From: Pseudomonas sp. L5B5
Lineage (GTDB): Bacteria > Pseudomonadota > Gammaproteobacteria > Pseudomonadales > Pseudomonadaceae
Reading direction: 5' to 3'
Length of the DNA: 64,000 nucleotides
NCBI RefSeq assembly: GCF_020520285.1
Contig: NZ_CP084742.1
Location: 2,976,001 to 3,040,000, forward strand
Shown: positions 24,443 through 35,649 of the stretch, piece by piece
How positions within the stretch are numbered: the first letter of the stretch is position 1
Layout of the letters: each line of letters starts with the position of its first letter
Translations under genes and position numbers: made by a program
Notes under the pieces: generated by a model
Database searches by the model: none
What the model was told of the DNA's origin: nothing
The model's input: only the letters and a program-made list of their open reading frames with translations

Positions 24443-25504
24443 TCAACCCGCCCGGCGTAGCAACCAGAACCCGGCGACCGCGCAGATGCCGGCGGGAACC
24501 AGCACGGCGAACAGCGGGGAGAAACCGAACACCAGGCTCGAAGGCCCCAGCAGGTCCTGGGCGATACGGAAGGTGAAACCCACCAGTACCCCGGTAAATA
24601 CCCGTTGCCCCAGAGTCACCGAGCGCAACGGACCAAAGATGAAGGAAATCGCCATCAGCACCAGGGCCGCGGTCACCAGCGGCTGGAGGATCTTGACCCA
24701 GAAAGCCAACCAGTAACGGCCATTGTTCAGCCCCTGGTCGGCCAGGTAATGGATGTAGCCCCACAGGCCACTGATGGACAGGGACTCGGGCGCCATCACC
24801 ACAGTGCTCAGCAGTTGCGGGCTGAGCGCTACGTCCCAGCGCTCCTCGGGCGCGGTGATGACTTCGGTATGACCCTCACGGAAATAGGTGGTGGTGACGT
24901 CCGTCAGTTGCCAGTATTCCTCATGAAAACGCGCCTGCCGGGCAAAACTCGACGACAGCAGATGACGCTGGCCATCGAAGTGGTAGCGGGTCACCCCGTA
25001 CAGCAGGCCGCTGGGCTGCACGGCGTTGATATGGATGAATTCGTCGCCCTGGCGATGCCACAGGCCGTGCTTGGAGCTCTGGGCGTCGCCGGAGCCCTGG
25101 GCCAGGGCCCGACTGGCCTGGGCTTGGGTCTCGGTGGCAGGCGCCACGTATTCACCCACCAGCAGGCCCGCCAGCATCAGCACCAGCATGGGTTTCATCA
25201 CCGCCCAGACGATGCGACCGACGGAGACACCCGCAGCACGCATGATGGTCAGTTCACTGTTGCTGGCCAGGGACCCGAGACCGATCAGGCAACCGATCAG
25301 CGCGGCCATCGGCAGCATTTCGTAGACCCGGCGCGGGGCGGTGAGAACTACATAGCTCATCACGTCCATCACGGTATAGGTATCGCTGACGCTGCCCATC
25401 TCGTCGATGAAGGCGAACAGCGAGGCCAGCCCGAGGATGATCCCCAGGACCGCGAGAATGGCCATCAACACACTGCTACCAATGTAGCGATCGAGCTTAG
25501 CCAC
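24443..25504 (-). CDS. lptG: LPS export permease LptG
   Basis: LptG is one of the two membrane subunits of the LptB2FG transporter, which extracts LPS from the inner membrane. The 353-residue protein has an N-terminal pair of transmembrane helices (YIGSSVLMAILAVLGIILGLASLFAFIDEMG), the conserved P-R-V-Y-E-M-L-P stretch and SELTIMRAAGVSVGRI, a periplasmic beta-jellyroll, and three C-terminal helices. The gene overlaps lptF by eight bases. LptB (ATPase) is not in the window. Confidence 0.95.
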   Translation of the reverse strand: MAKLDRYIGSSVLMAILAVLGIILGLASLFAFIDEMGSVSDTYTVMDVMSYVVLTAPRRVYEMLPMAALIGCLIGLGSLASNSELTIMRAAGVSVGRIVWAVMKPMLVLMLAGLLVGEYVAPATETQAQASRALAQGSGDAQSSKHGLWHRQGDEFIHINAVQPSGLLYGVTRYHFDGQRHLLSSSFARQARFHEEYWQLTDVTTTYFREGHTEVITAPEERWDVALSPQLLSTVVMAPESLSISGLWGYIHYLADQGLNNGRYWLAFWVKILQPLVTAALVLMAISFIFGPLRSVTLGQRVFTGVLVGFTFRIAQDLLGPSSLVFGFSPLFAVLVPAGICAVAGFWLLRRAG

Positions 25505-26624
25505 GAGCCATCTCCTTCATGCTGCGACGACTCGCCATTTTCAAACGCAACGGTTCCCAGTACATCAGTCCCAGGCCGATGACCAGGAACAGGGCATGGA
25601 CCCACCAGAGGCCCAGGGCAGGCGAAATCTTGCCCTTCTCCATGGCTCCACGCACGGAGATCAGGATGGTCAGGTAGGCCATGTACAAGAGGATCGCCGG
25701 GATCAGCTTGAGGAAGCGCCCCTGGCGCGGATTGACCCGTGACAGCGGTACTGCCATCAGGGTCACGATGAACACCAGCAACGGCAGGGACAGGCGCCAC
25801 TGCAGCTCGGCGCGGGCCCGCAGGTCGTCCTTGCCGATCAGGTCGGCGGTAGGCATGGCGTCACGATCAGTGACCTCTTCGCTGATGTCCGGACGTTCCA
25901 GCAATACGCCATAGGTGTCGTACTTGATCACCCGGTAGTTGGCCTCGCCGGGGTTGCCGTCGTAGCGATAGCCGTTTTCCAGGATCAGGTAGCGATTGCC
26001 GTCGGGACGAATGTCCTGGTGCCCCTTCTCGGCCACCAGCACGGAAATCCCCTGGTCCTTCTTCTCCTGGTTCAAGCGCTTCTCGGAGATGAACACGCCA
26101 CCCAGCTGGGTGCGATCATCGGACAGTCGCTCGGTATAGGTCACCCGACTGCCATCGTTGAGCGCCTGGAAGCGCCCGGCCACCAGGGTATCGAACTCGG
26201 TCAGGGCATCCTGCTTGTTCAACAGCAACTGGAACTGGTTCGCGCCTTGGGGCGCAAGGCTCAGGCTCAACCAGGCCACCAGCAATGCCACCAGGGTAGC
26301 CGGGACCATGGTGATGCCCAGCAGGCGCTGCTGGCTCATGCCAGTGGCCGACAGCACGGTCATCTCGCTTTCGAGATAGAGCCGGCCATAGGCCAGGAGG
26401 ATGCCCAGGAACAAACCCAGGGGCAGGATCAGCTGCAGGAAACCGGGCAGGCGAAAACCCATGATCAGGAACAGCGACCCCGGGTCCAGGGCACCGGATG
26501 CGGCCTGCGCGAGGAACTTGACGAAGCGCCCACTCATGATGATGACCAGCAGCACCGCACTCACGGCGCTCAGGGTCAGCAGGACTTCGCGGGAAAGATA
26601 ACGAAAGACGATCAAACCAGACAC
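25497..26624 (-). CDS. lptF: LPS export permease LptF
   Basis: Partner of LptG in LPS transport. The 375-residue protein begins MSGLIVFRYLSREVLLTLSAVSAVLLVIIMSGRFVKFL and has the same layout of helices, periplasmic jellyroll and C-terminal helices. The cytoplasmic coupling helix stretch is ESEMTVLSATGMSQQRLL, parallel to LptG's SELTIMRAAG. It is divergent from pepA across 297 bp that contain only regulatory DNA; I could not define a clean promoter there. Confidence 0.95.
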   Translation of the reverse strand: MSGLIVFRYLSREVLLTLSAVSAVLLVIIMSGRFVKFLAQAASGALDPGSLFLIMGFRLPGFLQLILPLGLFLGILLAYGRLYLESEMTVLSATGMSQQRLLGITMVPATLVALLVAWLSLSLAPQGANQFQLLLNKQDALTEFDTLVAGRFQALNDGSRVTYTERLSDDRTQLGGVFISEKRLNQEKKDQGISVLVAEKGHQDIRPDGNRYLILENGYRYDGNPGEANYRVIKYDTYGVLLERPDISEEVTDRDAMPTADLIGKDDLRARAELQWRLSLPLLVFIVTLMAVPLSRVNPRQGRFLKLIPAILLYMAYLTILISVRGAMEKGKISPALGLWWVHALFLVIGLGLMYWEPLRLKMASRRSMKEMARG

Positions 26625-26720
26625 TCCAGGGTTGTCAGGCTAAGGCGGCCGAACAAACAAACGATCGGGCCGGCCCCGGGACACAGGGCCGCCGAAAAAG
26701 GATGGCGCATTATCCTGTGA

Positions 26721-28412
<1,692 letters not shown>

Positions 28413-28426
28413 AAACCATGACCCTG

Positions 28427-28454
28427 GAGGGCGCGGCTTGACCGTCGCGCCCTC
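28427..28454 (+). terminator. GC-rich hairpin between pepA and holC
   Basis: GAGGGCGCG pairs perfectly with CGCGCCCTC across a ten-base loop, 14 bases after pepA. No T-run follows, so it is more likely a transcript-end stabiliser or a weak attenuator than a full terminator. Confidence 0.5.
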
Positions 28455-28472
28455 CTCGGCTCAGGAACCCCG

Positions 28473-28901
28473 ATGACCAAAGTCGACTTTTATATCCTCC
28501 CCAGCGCAGACCCGGCAGCACGCCTGGACTTCGCCTGCAAACTCACGGACAAGGCCTGGCGCATGGGCCACCGCATCTACCTGCATTGCAGCGATGCCGC
28601 CCAACGGGACGAGCTCGATGCCCGCCTGTGGCGCTTCAAGGGTGAAACCTTCGTCCCCCACGGTCCCGTCGAAAACGAACCCGAAGGCTTGATCGTCCTC
28701 GGACTGGGCCAGGACTGCGGCGAACACAACGACCTGCTGGTGAACCTGGACCTGAAGGTTCCCGCCTTTGCTTCGAGTTTTGCCCGGATTGCCGAGGTGG
28801 TGGTGGAAGACCCCGCTATTCGTCAGGCTGCCCGCGAGAGTTTCCGTTTCTATCGCGAACAGGGCTATCCTCTGCAAGATCACCGCTTACAAAGACTCTG
28901 A
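28473..28901 (+). CDS. holC: DNA polymerase III subunit chi
   Basis: Chi links the clamp loader to SSB during lagging-strand synthesis. The 142-residue protein begins MTKVDFYILPSADPAARLDFACKLTDKAWRMGHRIYLHCSD and contains LDARLWRFKGETFVPHG, both typical of HolC. It is flanked by pepA and valS, the usual arrangement in gamma-proteobacteria. Confidence 0.95.
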   Translation: MTKVDFYILPSADPAARLDFACKLTDKAWRMGHRIYLHCSDAAQRDELDARLWRFKGETFVPHGPVENEPEGLIVLGLGQDCGEHNDLLVNLDLKVPAFASSFARIAEVVVEDPAIRQAARESFRFYREQGYPLQDHRLQRL

Positions 28902-28908
28902 GCACCCG

Positions 28909-29367
28909 ATGGACACCCCCAACCCACGACCAAAGTCCGCGCACCTGCTGGACGACCTCGAGTCGATCCGCCAGCTGCTCGGCGATGAAAACCTGCAACC
29001 GCCGCTGCTGACCGAAACCGTCACCGGCGAAGGACAGATTCCCCTGCTGTTCGACATGGTGGGCAACCAGCAGTCCGCAGCCACGCCAGTAGAACCCGCA
29101 GCGCCAGCCAGACCCCAGGTGCCGGCCGCAAGCCCCGAACCTGTGCCAGCGCCACCTCAAAAACCGGTCGCCAGCGCCAAGCCAGCCGACGCCGACAACC
29201 AGGCCGACGCCCTGCTCCACCTGGACAGCGAACTGCGCGCCGCGGCGCAATTGATCATGCAAGACGTGATCGACGACTTCGCCCCGCACATCGAGACCGA
29301 GATCAAGCGCCGACTCGACGCCCGCCTGGAGCGCCTGCTCGCGGCAGCGACCAGCGGCAAACCATAA
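28909..29367 (+). CDS. Uncharacterised protein between holC and valS
   Basis: A 152-residue protein starting MDTPNPRPKSAHLLDDLESIRQLL, seven bases after holC. Three parts can be seen: an N-terminal acidic/helical region (1-55), a Pro/Ala-rich linker (about 56-98) and a helical C terminus (LHLDSELRAAAQLIMQDVIDDFAPHIETEIKRRLDARLERLL). I recognise no domain. A homologue lies at this place in other Pseudomonas, so it may act with HolC or the replisome, but that is only a guess from position. Confidence 0.8.
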   Translation: MDTPNPRPKSAHLLDDLESIRQLLGDENLQPPLLTETVTGEGQIPLLFDMVGNQQSAATPVEPAAPARPQVPAASPEPVPAPPQKPVASAKPADADNQADALLHLDSELRAAAQLIMQDVIDDFAPHIETEIKRRLDARLERLLAAATSGKP

Positions 29368-29411
29368 GCCACAAGCAAAAGCCGGGCATGGCCCTCTTGC
29401 CGCTTGTGGCT
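29367..29411. repeat. Inverted repeat between the unknown gene and valS
   Basis: AGCCACAAGC (29367-29376) and GCTTGTGGCT (29402-29411) form a perfect ten-base stem with a 25-base loop. This wording belongs to a hairpin type common in Pseudomonas intergenic DNA. It overlaps the stop codon region of the preceding gene and could reduce read-through into valS. Confidence 0.65.
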
Positions 29412-29479
29412 TGCAGCAGCCCCCCTCCGCTATACTTGCCGGCTTTTCCTGAATAAATGCCAATAGGGTCCCGCCGCGC

Positions 29480-32326
29480 ATGGATAAGACCTACCAGCCG
29501 CACGCCATTGAAACTTCCTGGTACCAGACCTGGGAGTCCGAGAACTACTTCGCCCCGCAAGGCGCGGGCGATTCCTACACCATCATGATCCCGCCGCCGA
29601 ACGTCACCGGCAGCCTGCACATGGGCCACGGCTTCAACAACGCGATCATGGACGCCCTGATCCGTTTCCGCCGCATGCAGGGCCGCAACACCTTGTGGCA
29701 GCCTGGCACCGACCACGCCGGCATCGCCACGCAAATGCTGGTGGAGCGCCAGATCGAAGCCCAGGGCCAGAATCGCCACGACCTGGGCCGGGAAAAATTC
29801 CTCGAGAAGGTCTGGGAATGGAAGGATCAGTCCGGTGGCAACATCAGCCGCCAGATCCGCCGCCTGGGCTCCTCCGTGGACTGGAGCCGCGAGCGCTTCA
29901 CCATGGACGACGGCCTCTCGGAAGCGGTGAAGGAAGCCTTCGTGCGCCTGCACGAAGACGGCCTGATCTACCGCGGCAAGCGCCTGGTCAACTGGGACAC
30001 CAAGCTGCACACGGCTATTTCCGACCTCGAAGTGGAAAACCACGACGAGAAGGGTTTCCTGTGGAACCTCAAGTACCCGCTGGCCGACGGCGCCAAGACC
30101 GCTGAAGGCAACGACTACCTGATCGTCGCCACCACCCGCCCGGAAACCATGCTCGGCGACTCCGCCGTCGCGGTGCACCCCGAAGACGAGCGCTACAAGG
30201 CCCTGATCGGCCAGTTCGTCGAGCTGCCCCTGGTGGGCCGCCGCATCCCGATCATCGCCGACGACTACTGCGACCCCGAATTCGGCACCGGCTGCGTGAA
30301 GATCACCCCGGCCCACGACTTCAACGACTATGAAGTCGGCAAGCGCCACAACCTGCCGCTGCTCAACATCTTCGACAAGAACGCCGCCGTACTGCCGGCC
30401 TGCCAGGTATTCAACCTGGATGGCAGCCTGAACGACAGCGTCGACGGCACGATCCCGAGCCAATACGTCGGTCTGGACCGCTTCGAAGCACGCAAGCAGA
30501 TCGTGGCCGCGTTCGACGCCGCCGGCCTGCTGGTGAGCGTCGACGACCACGCGCTGAAAGTGCCCAAGGGCGACCGTTCCGGCACCGTCATCGAGCCTTG
30601 GCTGACCGACCAGTGGTACGTCTCCACCAAGCCCCTGGCAGAACCTGCCATCGCGGCCGTGGAAGACGGCCGCATTGCCTTCGTGCCCAAGCAGTACGAA
30701 AACATGTACTTCTCCTGGATGCGCGACATCCAGGACTGGTGCATCAGCCGCCAGCTGTGGTGGGGCCATCGTATTCCAGCCTGGTACGACGAGTCCGGCA
30801 AGGTCTATGTCGGTCGCGACGAAGCCGAAGTACGCGCCAAGCACAACCTCGGCCCGGACGTTGCCCTGCAGCAGGACAACGACGTGCTCGACACCTGGTT
30901 CAGCTCGGGGCTGTGGACGTTCTCCACCCTGGGCTGGCCGGAGCAGACCGACTTCCTCAAGACCTTCCACCCCACCGACGTGCTGGTGACCGGCTTCGAT
31001 ATCATTTTCTTCTGGGTCGCCCGGATGATCATGCTCACCATGCACCTGGTGAAGAACGAGGATGGCACGCCGCAGGTTCCGTTCAAGACCGTCTACGTGC
31101 ACGGCCTGGTCCGCGACGGCCAGGGCCAGAAGATGTCCAAGTCCAAGGGCAACGTCCTCGACCCGCTGGACATCATCGACGGCATCGACCTCGAGACCCT
31201 GGTGCAGAAACGCACCACCGGCCTGATGCAGCCAAAACTGCAGAAAGCCATCGAGAAGCAGACTCGCGCCGAATTCGCCGACGGTATCGCCAGCTACGGC
31301 ACCGATGCCCTGCGCTTCACCTTCTGCTCCCTGGCCACCACCGGCCGCGACATCAAGTTCGACATGGGGCGCGTCGAGGGTTACCGCAACTTCTGCAACA
31401 AGATCTGGAACGCCGCACGCTACGTGCTGGACAAGGGCGAGGACTGCGGCCAGAACGGCGAGGCCTACGAGCTTTCCCTGGCGGACCGCTGGATCATCTC
31501 GCAACTGCAGCGCACCGAAGCCGAGGTCACTCGCCAGCTCGATCAGTTCCGTTTCGACCTGGCCGCCCAGGCCCTGTACGAGTTCATCTGGAACCAGTAC
31601 TGCGACTGGTACCTGGAGCTGTCCAAGCCTGTGCTGTGGGACGAGAACTCGCCGGTCGAACGCCAGCGCGGCACCCGTCGCACCCTGGTGCGCGTGCTGG
31701 AAGTCGCCTTGCGCCTGGCCCATCCGTTCATGCCGTTCATCACCGAGGAAATCTGGCAGCGCCTGGCGCCGCTGGCAGGCAGCACGGGCAAGACCATCAT
31801 GCTGCAACCATGGCCGGTGGCCGTCGAGGCACGCATCGACCAGGCCGCCGAAGACGACATCGAATGGCTCAAGGGCCTGATGCTCGGCACCCGTAACATC
31901 CGTGCGGAAATGAACATCGGCCCGGGCAAACCCCTGGCCCTGTTCCTCAAGAACGCCAGCACCGAAGACCAGCGCCGCCTGGCCGAGAACGAAGCCCTGC
32001 TGAAGAAGCTGGCCAAGCTCGAGTCCATCACCGTACTGGGTGCCGACGATGAAGCCCCACTGTCGGCCACCGCCCTGGTCGGCGAGATGGAAGTGCTGGT
32101 GCCGATGGCCGGCCTGATCGACAAGGGCGCCGAACTGGCGCGCCTGGACAAGGAAATCCAGCGCCTGCAAGGCGAAGTGCAGCGCGTGGGCGGCAAGCTG
32201 TCCAACGCCTCCTTCGTCGACAAGGCCCCTGCCGAAGTGATCGAGAAGGAACGTGCCAAGCTGGCCGAGGCCGAACAGGCCCTGGGCAAGCTGGCCGAGC
32301 AGCACGCGCGAATCTCCAGCCTGTAA
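29480..32326 (+). CDS. valS: Valyl-tRNA synthetase
   Basis: ValRS charges tRNA(Val) and hydrolyses mischarged Thr-tRNA. The 948-residue class I enzyme has the HIGH-type motif [13 protein letters not shown] near residue 43, the editing domain ([23 protein letters not shown]), the KMSKS motif starting at Lys551 ([11 protein letters not shown]), an anticodon-binding domain and a C-terminal coiled coil (residues about 885-945: [22 protein letters not shown]...). The ATG at 29480 directly gives the conserved start [11 protein letters not shown]. Confidence 0.98.
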   Translation: MDKTYQPHAIETSWYQTWESENYFAPQGAGDSYTIMIPPPNVTGSLHMGHGFNNAIMDALIRFRRMQGRNTLWQPGTDHAGIATQMLVERQIEAQGQNRHDLGREKFLEKVWEWKDQSGGNISRQIRRLGSSVDWSRERFTMDDGLSEAVKEAFVRLHEDGLIYRGKRLVNWDTKLHTAISDLEVENHDEKGFLWNLKYPLADGAKTAEGNDYLIVATTRPETMLGDSAVAVHPEDERYKALIGQFVELPLVGRRIPIIADDYCDPEFGTGCVKITPAHDFNDYEVGKRHNLPLLNIFDKNAAVLPACQVFNLDGSLNDSVDGTIPSQYVGLDRFEARKQIVAAFDAAGLLVSVDDHALKVPKGDRSGTVIEPWLTDQWYVSTKPLAEPAIAAVEDGRIAFVPKQYENMYFSWMRDIQDWCISRQLWWGHRIPAWYDESGKVYVGRDEAEVRAKHNLGPDVALQQDNDVLDTWFSSGLWTFSTLGWPEQTDFLKTFHPTDVLVTGFDIIFFWVARMIMLTMHLVKNEDGTPQVPFKTVYVHGLVRDGQGQKMSKSKGNVLDPLDIIDGIDLETLVQKRTTGLMQPKLQKAIEKQTRAEFADGIASYGTDALRFTFCSLATTGRDIKFDMGRVEGYRNFCNKIWNAARYVLDKGEDCGQNGEAYELSLADRWIISQLQRTEAEVTRQLDQFRFDLAAQALYEFIWNQYCDWYLELSKPVLWDENSPVERQRGTRRTLVRVLEVALRLAHPFMPFITEEIWQRLAPLAGSTGKTIMLQPWPVAVEARIDQAAEDDIEWLKGLMLGTRNIRAEMNIGPGKPLALFLKNASTEDQRRLAENEALLKKLAKLESITVLGADDEAPLSATALVGEMEVLVPMAGLIDKGAELARLDKEIQRLQGEVQRVGGKLSNASFVDKAPAEVIEKERAKLAEAEQALGKLAEQHARISSL

Positions 32327-32349
32327 CGGCGATCAGCGCAAGGCAAACA

Positions 32350-32376
32350 GGGAGGCCCACAGGGCCTCCCTTTTTT
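32350..32376 (+). terminator. Rho-independent terminator after valS
   Basis: GGGAGGCCC, loop ACA, GGGCCTCCC, then six Ts: a perfect nine-base stem, 23 bases after the valS stop. Confidence 0.95.
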
Positions 32377-32480
32377 ATGGCGCTTGTCCGGCCCTCTCTT
32401 GTCGCTCACCGCTTGAAACTTGCTGCTGCTCTTGTGTGACAATGCCCACCCATTTGAGCCAGCCCCGTAGCCATTTTTCC

Positions 32481-33506
32481 ATGACCGCCCCCAACACCCC
32501 CAAGCCGCCGCGCAAGAAGCCCAAGCCTGCCACCCCAGCCAAGGCCGCCGCGCCCCGGGAAAAGGCCAGCCTGCACCCGCGCAACCGTCACCAGGGGCGC
32601 TATGACTTCCCGCAACTGATCAAGGGCACTCCGGAGCTGGGCCAGTTCGTGATCCTCAACCCCTACGGCAAGGAAAGCATCGACTTCGCCGATCCGGCCG
32701 CCGTGCGCGTGTTCAATCGCGCCCTGCTCAAGGCGTTCTACGGCATCGCCCACTGGGACATTCCGGCAGACTTCCTCTGCCCACCGGTGCCGGGCCGCGC
32801 CGACTACGTGCACTTTCTCGCCGACCTGCTGGCCAGCCACAACCAGGGCCAGATCCCCCGTGGCGCAGCCGTGCGGGTGCTGGACGTCGGCGTCGGCGCC
32901 AACTGCATCTACCCGCTGATCGGCTACAGCGACTATCGCTGGCACTTTCTGGGCTCGGACATCGACACCACCGCCCTGGCGGCGGCCAGGGCCATCGTCC
33001 AGGCCAATGGCTTGAACAAGGCCATCAGCCTGCGCCAGCAGGGCAATCCGAAGCAGATCCTCAGCGGCCTGCTCGACAGCGCCGAGCGTTTCGACCTGAC
33101 CCTGTGCAACCCGCCCTTCCATTCCTCACTGGAAGAGGCCACCCGTGGCAGCCAGCGCAAATGGCGGGCCCTGGGCAAGGCCGACCCCAAGCGCAAGCTG
33201 CCGGTCCTGAACTTCGGCGGCCAGGCCAGGGAACTGTGGTGCGAGGGCGGAGAGATTCGTTTCGTCAGCCAGTTGATCAGCGAAAGCGCCAGCGTCGGCC
33301 AGCAAGTGCTGTGGTTCAGCACCCTGGTATCCAAGGCATCGAACCTGCCGGCGATCGACAGTGCGCTGCAAAAGGCCGGCGTCCTGGAAAGTCGGGTGGT
33401 CGAGATGTCCCAGGGACAGAAACAGAGTCGCTTCGTCGCCTGGACCTTCAAGGACAAGGCGCAGCAACACGCCTGGGGTCAGGAGCGCTGGGGAGGGAGG
33501 AACTGA
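32481..33506 (+). CDS. rlmF: 23S rRNA (adenine-1618-N6)-methyltransferase
   Basis: RlmF methylates A1618 of 23S rRNA. The 341-residue protein has a basic Pro/Lys/Ala-rich N terminus ([20 protein letters not shown]), then [19 protein letters not shown], the SAM-binding loop [16 protein letters not shown] and the N6-adenine motif CNPPFHSS. The start is taken at 32481; an in-frame ATG at 32442 would add 13 residues and cannot be excluded. It is convergent with the HU gene. Confidence 0.93.
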   Translation: MTAPNTPKPPRKKPKPATPAKAAAPREKASLHPRNRHQGRYDFPQLIKGTPELGQFVILNPYGKESIDFADPAAVRVFNRALLKAFYGIAHWDIPADFLCPPVPGRADYVHFLADLLASHNQGQIPRGAAVRVLDVGVGANCIYPLIGYSDYRWHFLGSDIDTTALAAARAIVQANGLNKAISLRQQGNPKQILSGLLDSAERFDLTLCNPPFHSSLEEATRGSQRKWRALGKADPKRKLPVLNFGGQARELWCEGGEIRFVSQLISESASVGQQVLWFSTLVSKASNLPAIDSALQKAGVLESRVVEMSQGQKQSRFVAWTFKDKAQQHAWGQERWGGRN

Positions 33507-33545
33507 GGAAGCGGGGGGATCGGCGACGATTCACCTTGCGTGAAC

Positions 33546-33588
33546 CGGTTTCACACAAACCGTGCCCGGAAGACTCTGAGCACGGTTT
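33546..33588. terminator. Two alternative hairpins between rlmF and the HU gene
   Basis: CGGTTT (33546-33551) can pair with AAACCG (33557-33562), or AAACCGTGC (33557-33565) can pair with GCACGGTTT (33580-33588). The two structures share AAACCG and exclude each other. The longer stem is probably the transcript end of the convergent genes; it has no long T-run on either strand. Confidence 0.55.
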
Positions 33589-33599
33589 CACTGCAAGTA

Positions 33600-33881
33600 T
33601 TACTTGTTGATAGCGTCGGTCAGGCCTTTGGCCACAACCAGCTTGATCACTTTCTTGGCAGCGATTTCGATGGCAGCGCCAGTCGATGGGTTACGGCCAG
33701 TACGGGCAGGACGCTCGGTCACTTTCAGTTTGCCGATACCTGGCAGAGTGATTTCGCCGCCATTTTCCAATTGATCAGCAACGATCTGGGCCAGTTGATC
33801 CAGGGCGTTACGCGCGGTGGTTTTCGGCGCGTCGATAGCTTCAGCGATATCAGCGATCAGTTGGTCTTTAGTAATAGCCAT
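33600..33881 (-). CDS. hupN: HU-family nucleoid protein
   Basis: A 93-residue histone-like protein, MAITKDQLIADIAEAIDAPKTTARNALDQL..., with the DNA-binding arm motif RPARTGRNPSTGAAIEI. HU dimers bend DNA and shape the nucleoid. Pseudomonas carry several HU genes; the one next to yejK and valS in P. putida is called hupN, and the symbol is given on that synteny. An AGGAA site precedes the ATG. Confidence 0.93.
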   Translation of the reverse strand: MAITKDQLIADIAEAIDAPKTTARNALDQLAQIVADQLENGGEITLPGIGKLKVTERPARTGRNPSTGAAIEIAAKKVIKLVVAKGLTDAINK

Positions 33882-34275
33882 TATGGTGTTCCTTCCCTAT
33901 CAAATTCATTTGGATTGCAGAGTGCAGTGTCAGCCATCGAGCCAGATCTCGTGGATCTGGCACCCCGGATACAACCACGACGGATCGGGGTTATAGATAC
34001 CGAAATCTGGGTTTGGTTCGACCCGACAAATGCTGACTGCACGCTTAACGCAGAGACACCGCGTAAGACGGGGCAAAACTAGCACACGGACGGGGAAATA
34101 TCCGCCTCTACCTAGCCATTTGGTCAGCTTTATTGCTCTAAATCGGTAAAAAACTGCATAAGCCTCCAGGACAAGCCGTTCATCGCCCGGCAAACCGCGC
34201 CAAATCCAATGGGTGCGGTACACTGGGCACTTTTTCGGGGAGTCCGCCCTCCCCCTTCAATCAGCCGAGAAGCCC
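33882..34275. other. Intergenic region between divergent hup and yejK
   Basis: About 390 bp with no credible gene. It is noticeably more AT-rich than the flanking genes, as expected of promoter DNA for two nucleoid-protein genes. A perfect inverted repeat, CCAGATC (33942-33948) and GATCTGG (33954-33960), lies 61 bp upstream of the HU start. A TACACT at 34216 is a possible -10 for yejK. No -35 partner is convincing. Confidence 0.6.
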
Positions 34276-35280
34276 ATGCCGATCCGTCATTGCATCGTCC
34301 ACCTGATCGACAAGAAACCCGACGGCAGCCCCGCCGTCCTGCACGCCCGCGACTCGGAGCTGGCAGAGTCCGCGGCCATCGAAAACATGCTCGCCGACCT
34401 CAATGAAAGCTATAACGCCAAACAGGGCAAAGCCTGGGGCCTGTTTCATCCCGAATCCGGTGCCTTCCCCTTCAGTGGCTGGTTGAAGGAATACCTGGAT
34501 GGCGCCCAGGATTTCACCGCTTTCAGCCGGGTAGCGGTGGAACACCTGCAGAAGCTGATGGAAGAGTCCAACCTGTCGGTGGGTGGACACGTGCTGTTCG
34601 CCCACTATCAACAGGGCATGACCGACTACCTGGCCATCGCCCTGCTGCACCACAGCGAAGGCGTGGCGGTGACCGACCAGCTGGACGTGACCCCTTCCCG
34701 GCACCTGGACCTGGGCCAACTGCACCTGGCGGCGCGGATCAACGTCTCCGAATGGCAGAACAACAAGCAGTCCAAGCAGTACATCTCCTTCATCAAGGGC
34801 AAGAACGGCAAGAAGGTCTCGGAGTACTTCCGCGATTTCATCGGCTGCCAGGAGGGCGTCGACGGCCCCGGCGAGACCCGCACCCTGCTCAAGGCCTTTA
34901 GTGATTTCGTCGAAAGCGAAGACCTGCCGGAGGACTCGGCCCGGGAGAAGACCAAGACCCTGGTGGACTACGCCAGCAGCCAGGCCAAGCTCGGCGAGCC
35001 GATGGGCCTTGAAGAACTCTCGGAACTGATCGACGAAGACCGTCCCAAGGCGTTCTACGACCATATCCGCAACAAGGACTATGGCCTGTCGCCGGAAATC
35101 CCGGCAGACAAGCGCACCCTCAACCAGTTCCGCCGCTTCACCGGGCGCGCCGAAGGCCTGTCCATCAGCTTCGAAGCCCACCTGCTGGGCTCCAAGATCG
35201 AGTACGACGAAGAGGCCGGGACCCTGATCATCAAGGGCCTGCCTACCCAACTGACTGACCAGCTCAAGCGCCGCAACTGA
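34276..35280 (+). CDS. yejK: Nucleoid-associated protein YejK (NdpA)
   Basis: A 334-residue protein of the 37-kDa nucleoid-associated family, which binds the nucleoid and has been linked to topoisomerase function in E. coli. It starts [32 protein letters not shown]. It contains [22 protein letters not shown], and the family's conserved [20 protein letters not shown]. The ATG at 34276 fits the conserved N terminus; an open frame 21 codons longer is not favoured. It overlaps the next gene by one base (TGATG). Confidence 0.94.
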   Translation: MPIRHCIVHLIDKKPDGSPAVLHARDSELAESAAIENMLADLNESYNAKQGKAWGLFHPESGAFPFSGWLKEYLDGAQDFTAFSRVAVEHLQKLMEESNLSVGGHVLFAHYQQGMTDYLAIALLHHSEGVAVTDQLDVTPSRHLDLGQLHLAARINVSEWQNNKQSKQYISFIKGKNGKKVSEYFRDFIGCQEGVDGPGETRTLLKAFSDFVESEDLPEDSAREKTKTLVDYASSQAKLGEPMGLEELSELIDEDRPKAFYDHIRNKDYGLSPEIPADKRTLNQFRRFTGRAEGLSISFEAHLLGSKIEYDEEAGTLIIKGLPTQLTDQLKRRN

Positions 35281-35633
35281 TGCTCCAGGGGGTCTTGAAG
35301 AAGTTCCTGCTGATTCTGCTGGTGGTCGTGATCTACCAGCACTGGGGCAAGATCGAGCGCCTGTTCGATCCTGCTGCGGCGATTTCCGAGACCACCCGCA
35401 GCCAGGCCCGAGTGGTGCTGTACGCCACCGACTGGTGCGGCTACTGCAAGGCCACCCGGCGATTTCTCGACCAGAAGGGCATCCCCTTCCAGGAGTTCGA
35501 TATCGAGAAAGACGCCGCGGCACGCCAGGCCTATACCGCCCTGGGCGGTGCCGGGATTCCGATCCTGGACGTGAACGGCACCCTGATCCGCACCTACGAT
35601 CCCGAAGCCATCATGGCCGCCCTGCCCAGGTAG
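35280..35633 (+). CDS. Membrane-anchored glutaredoxin-like protein
   Basis: A 117-residue protein. Residues 8-19 (KFLLILLVVVIYQ) form one transmembrane or signal-anchor segment. The rest is a glutaredoxin fold with the redox pair Cys53 and Cys56 (DWCGYC), the cis-Pro loop GGAGIPILDVNG and LIRTYDPEAI. By the positive-inside rule the domain side is unclear (Lys7-Lys8 precede the helix, which suggests the domain faces the periplasm). Its start overlaps the yejK stop, so the two are translationally coupled. Partner and substrate are unknown. Confidence 0.85.
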   Translation: MLQGVLKKFLLILLVVVIYQHWGKIERLFDPAAAISETTRSQARVVLYATDWCGYCKATRRFLDQKGIPFQEFDIEKDAAARQAYTALGGAGIPILDVNGTLIRTYDPEAIMAALPR

Positions 35634-35649
35634 CGGCCACCGGCGCAGG

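Noticed and set aside
29303..32305. A 1000-codon open frame opposite valS
   Set aside because: Same reason: the valS frame has HIGH and KMSKS motifs, and the opposite frame is low-complexity.
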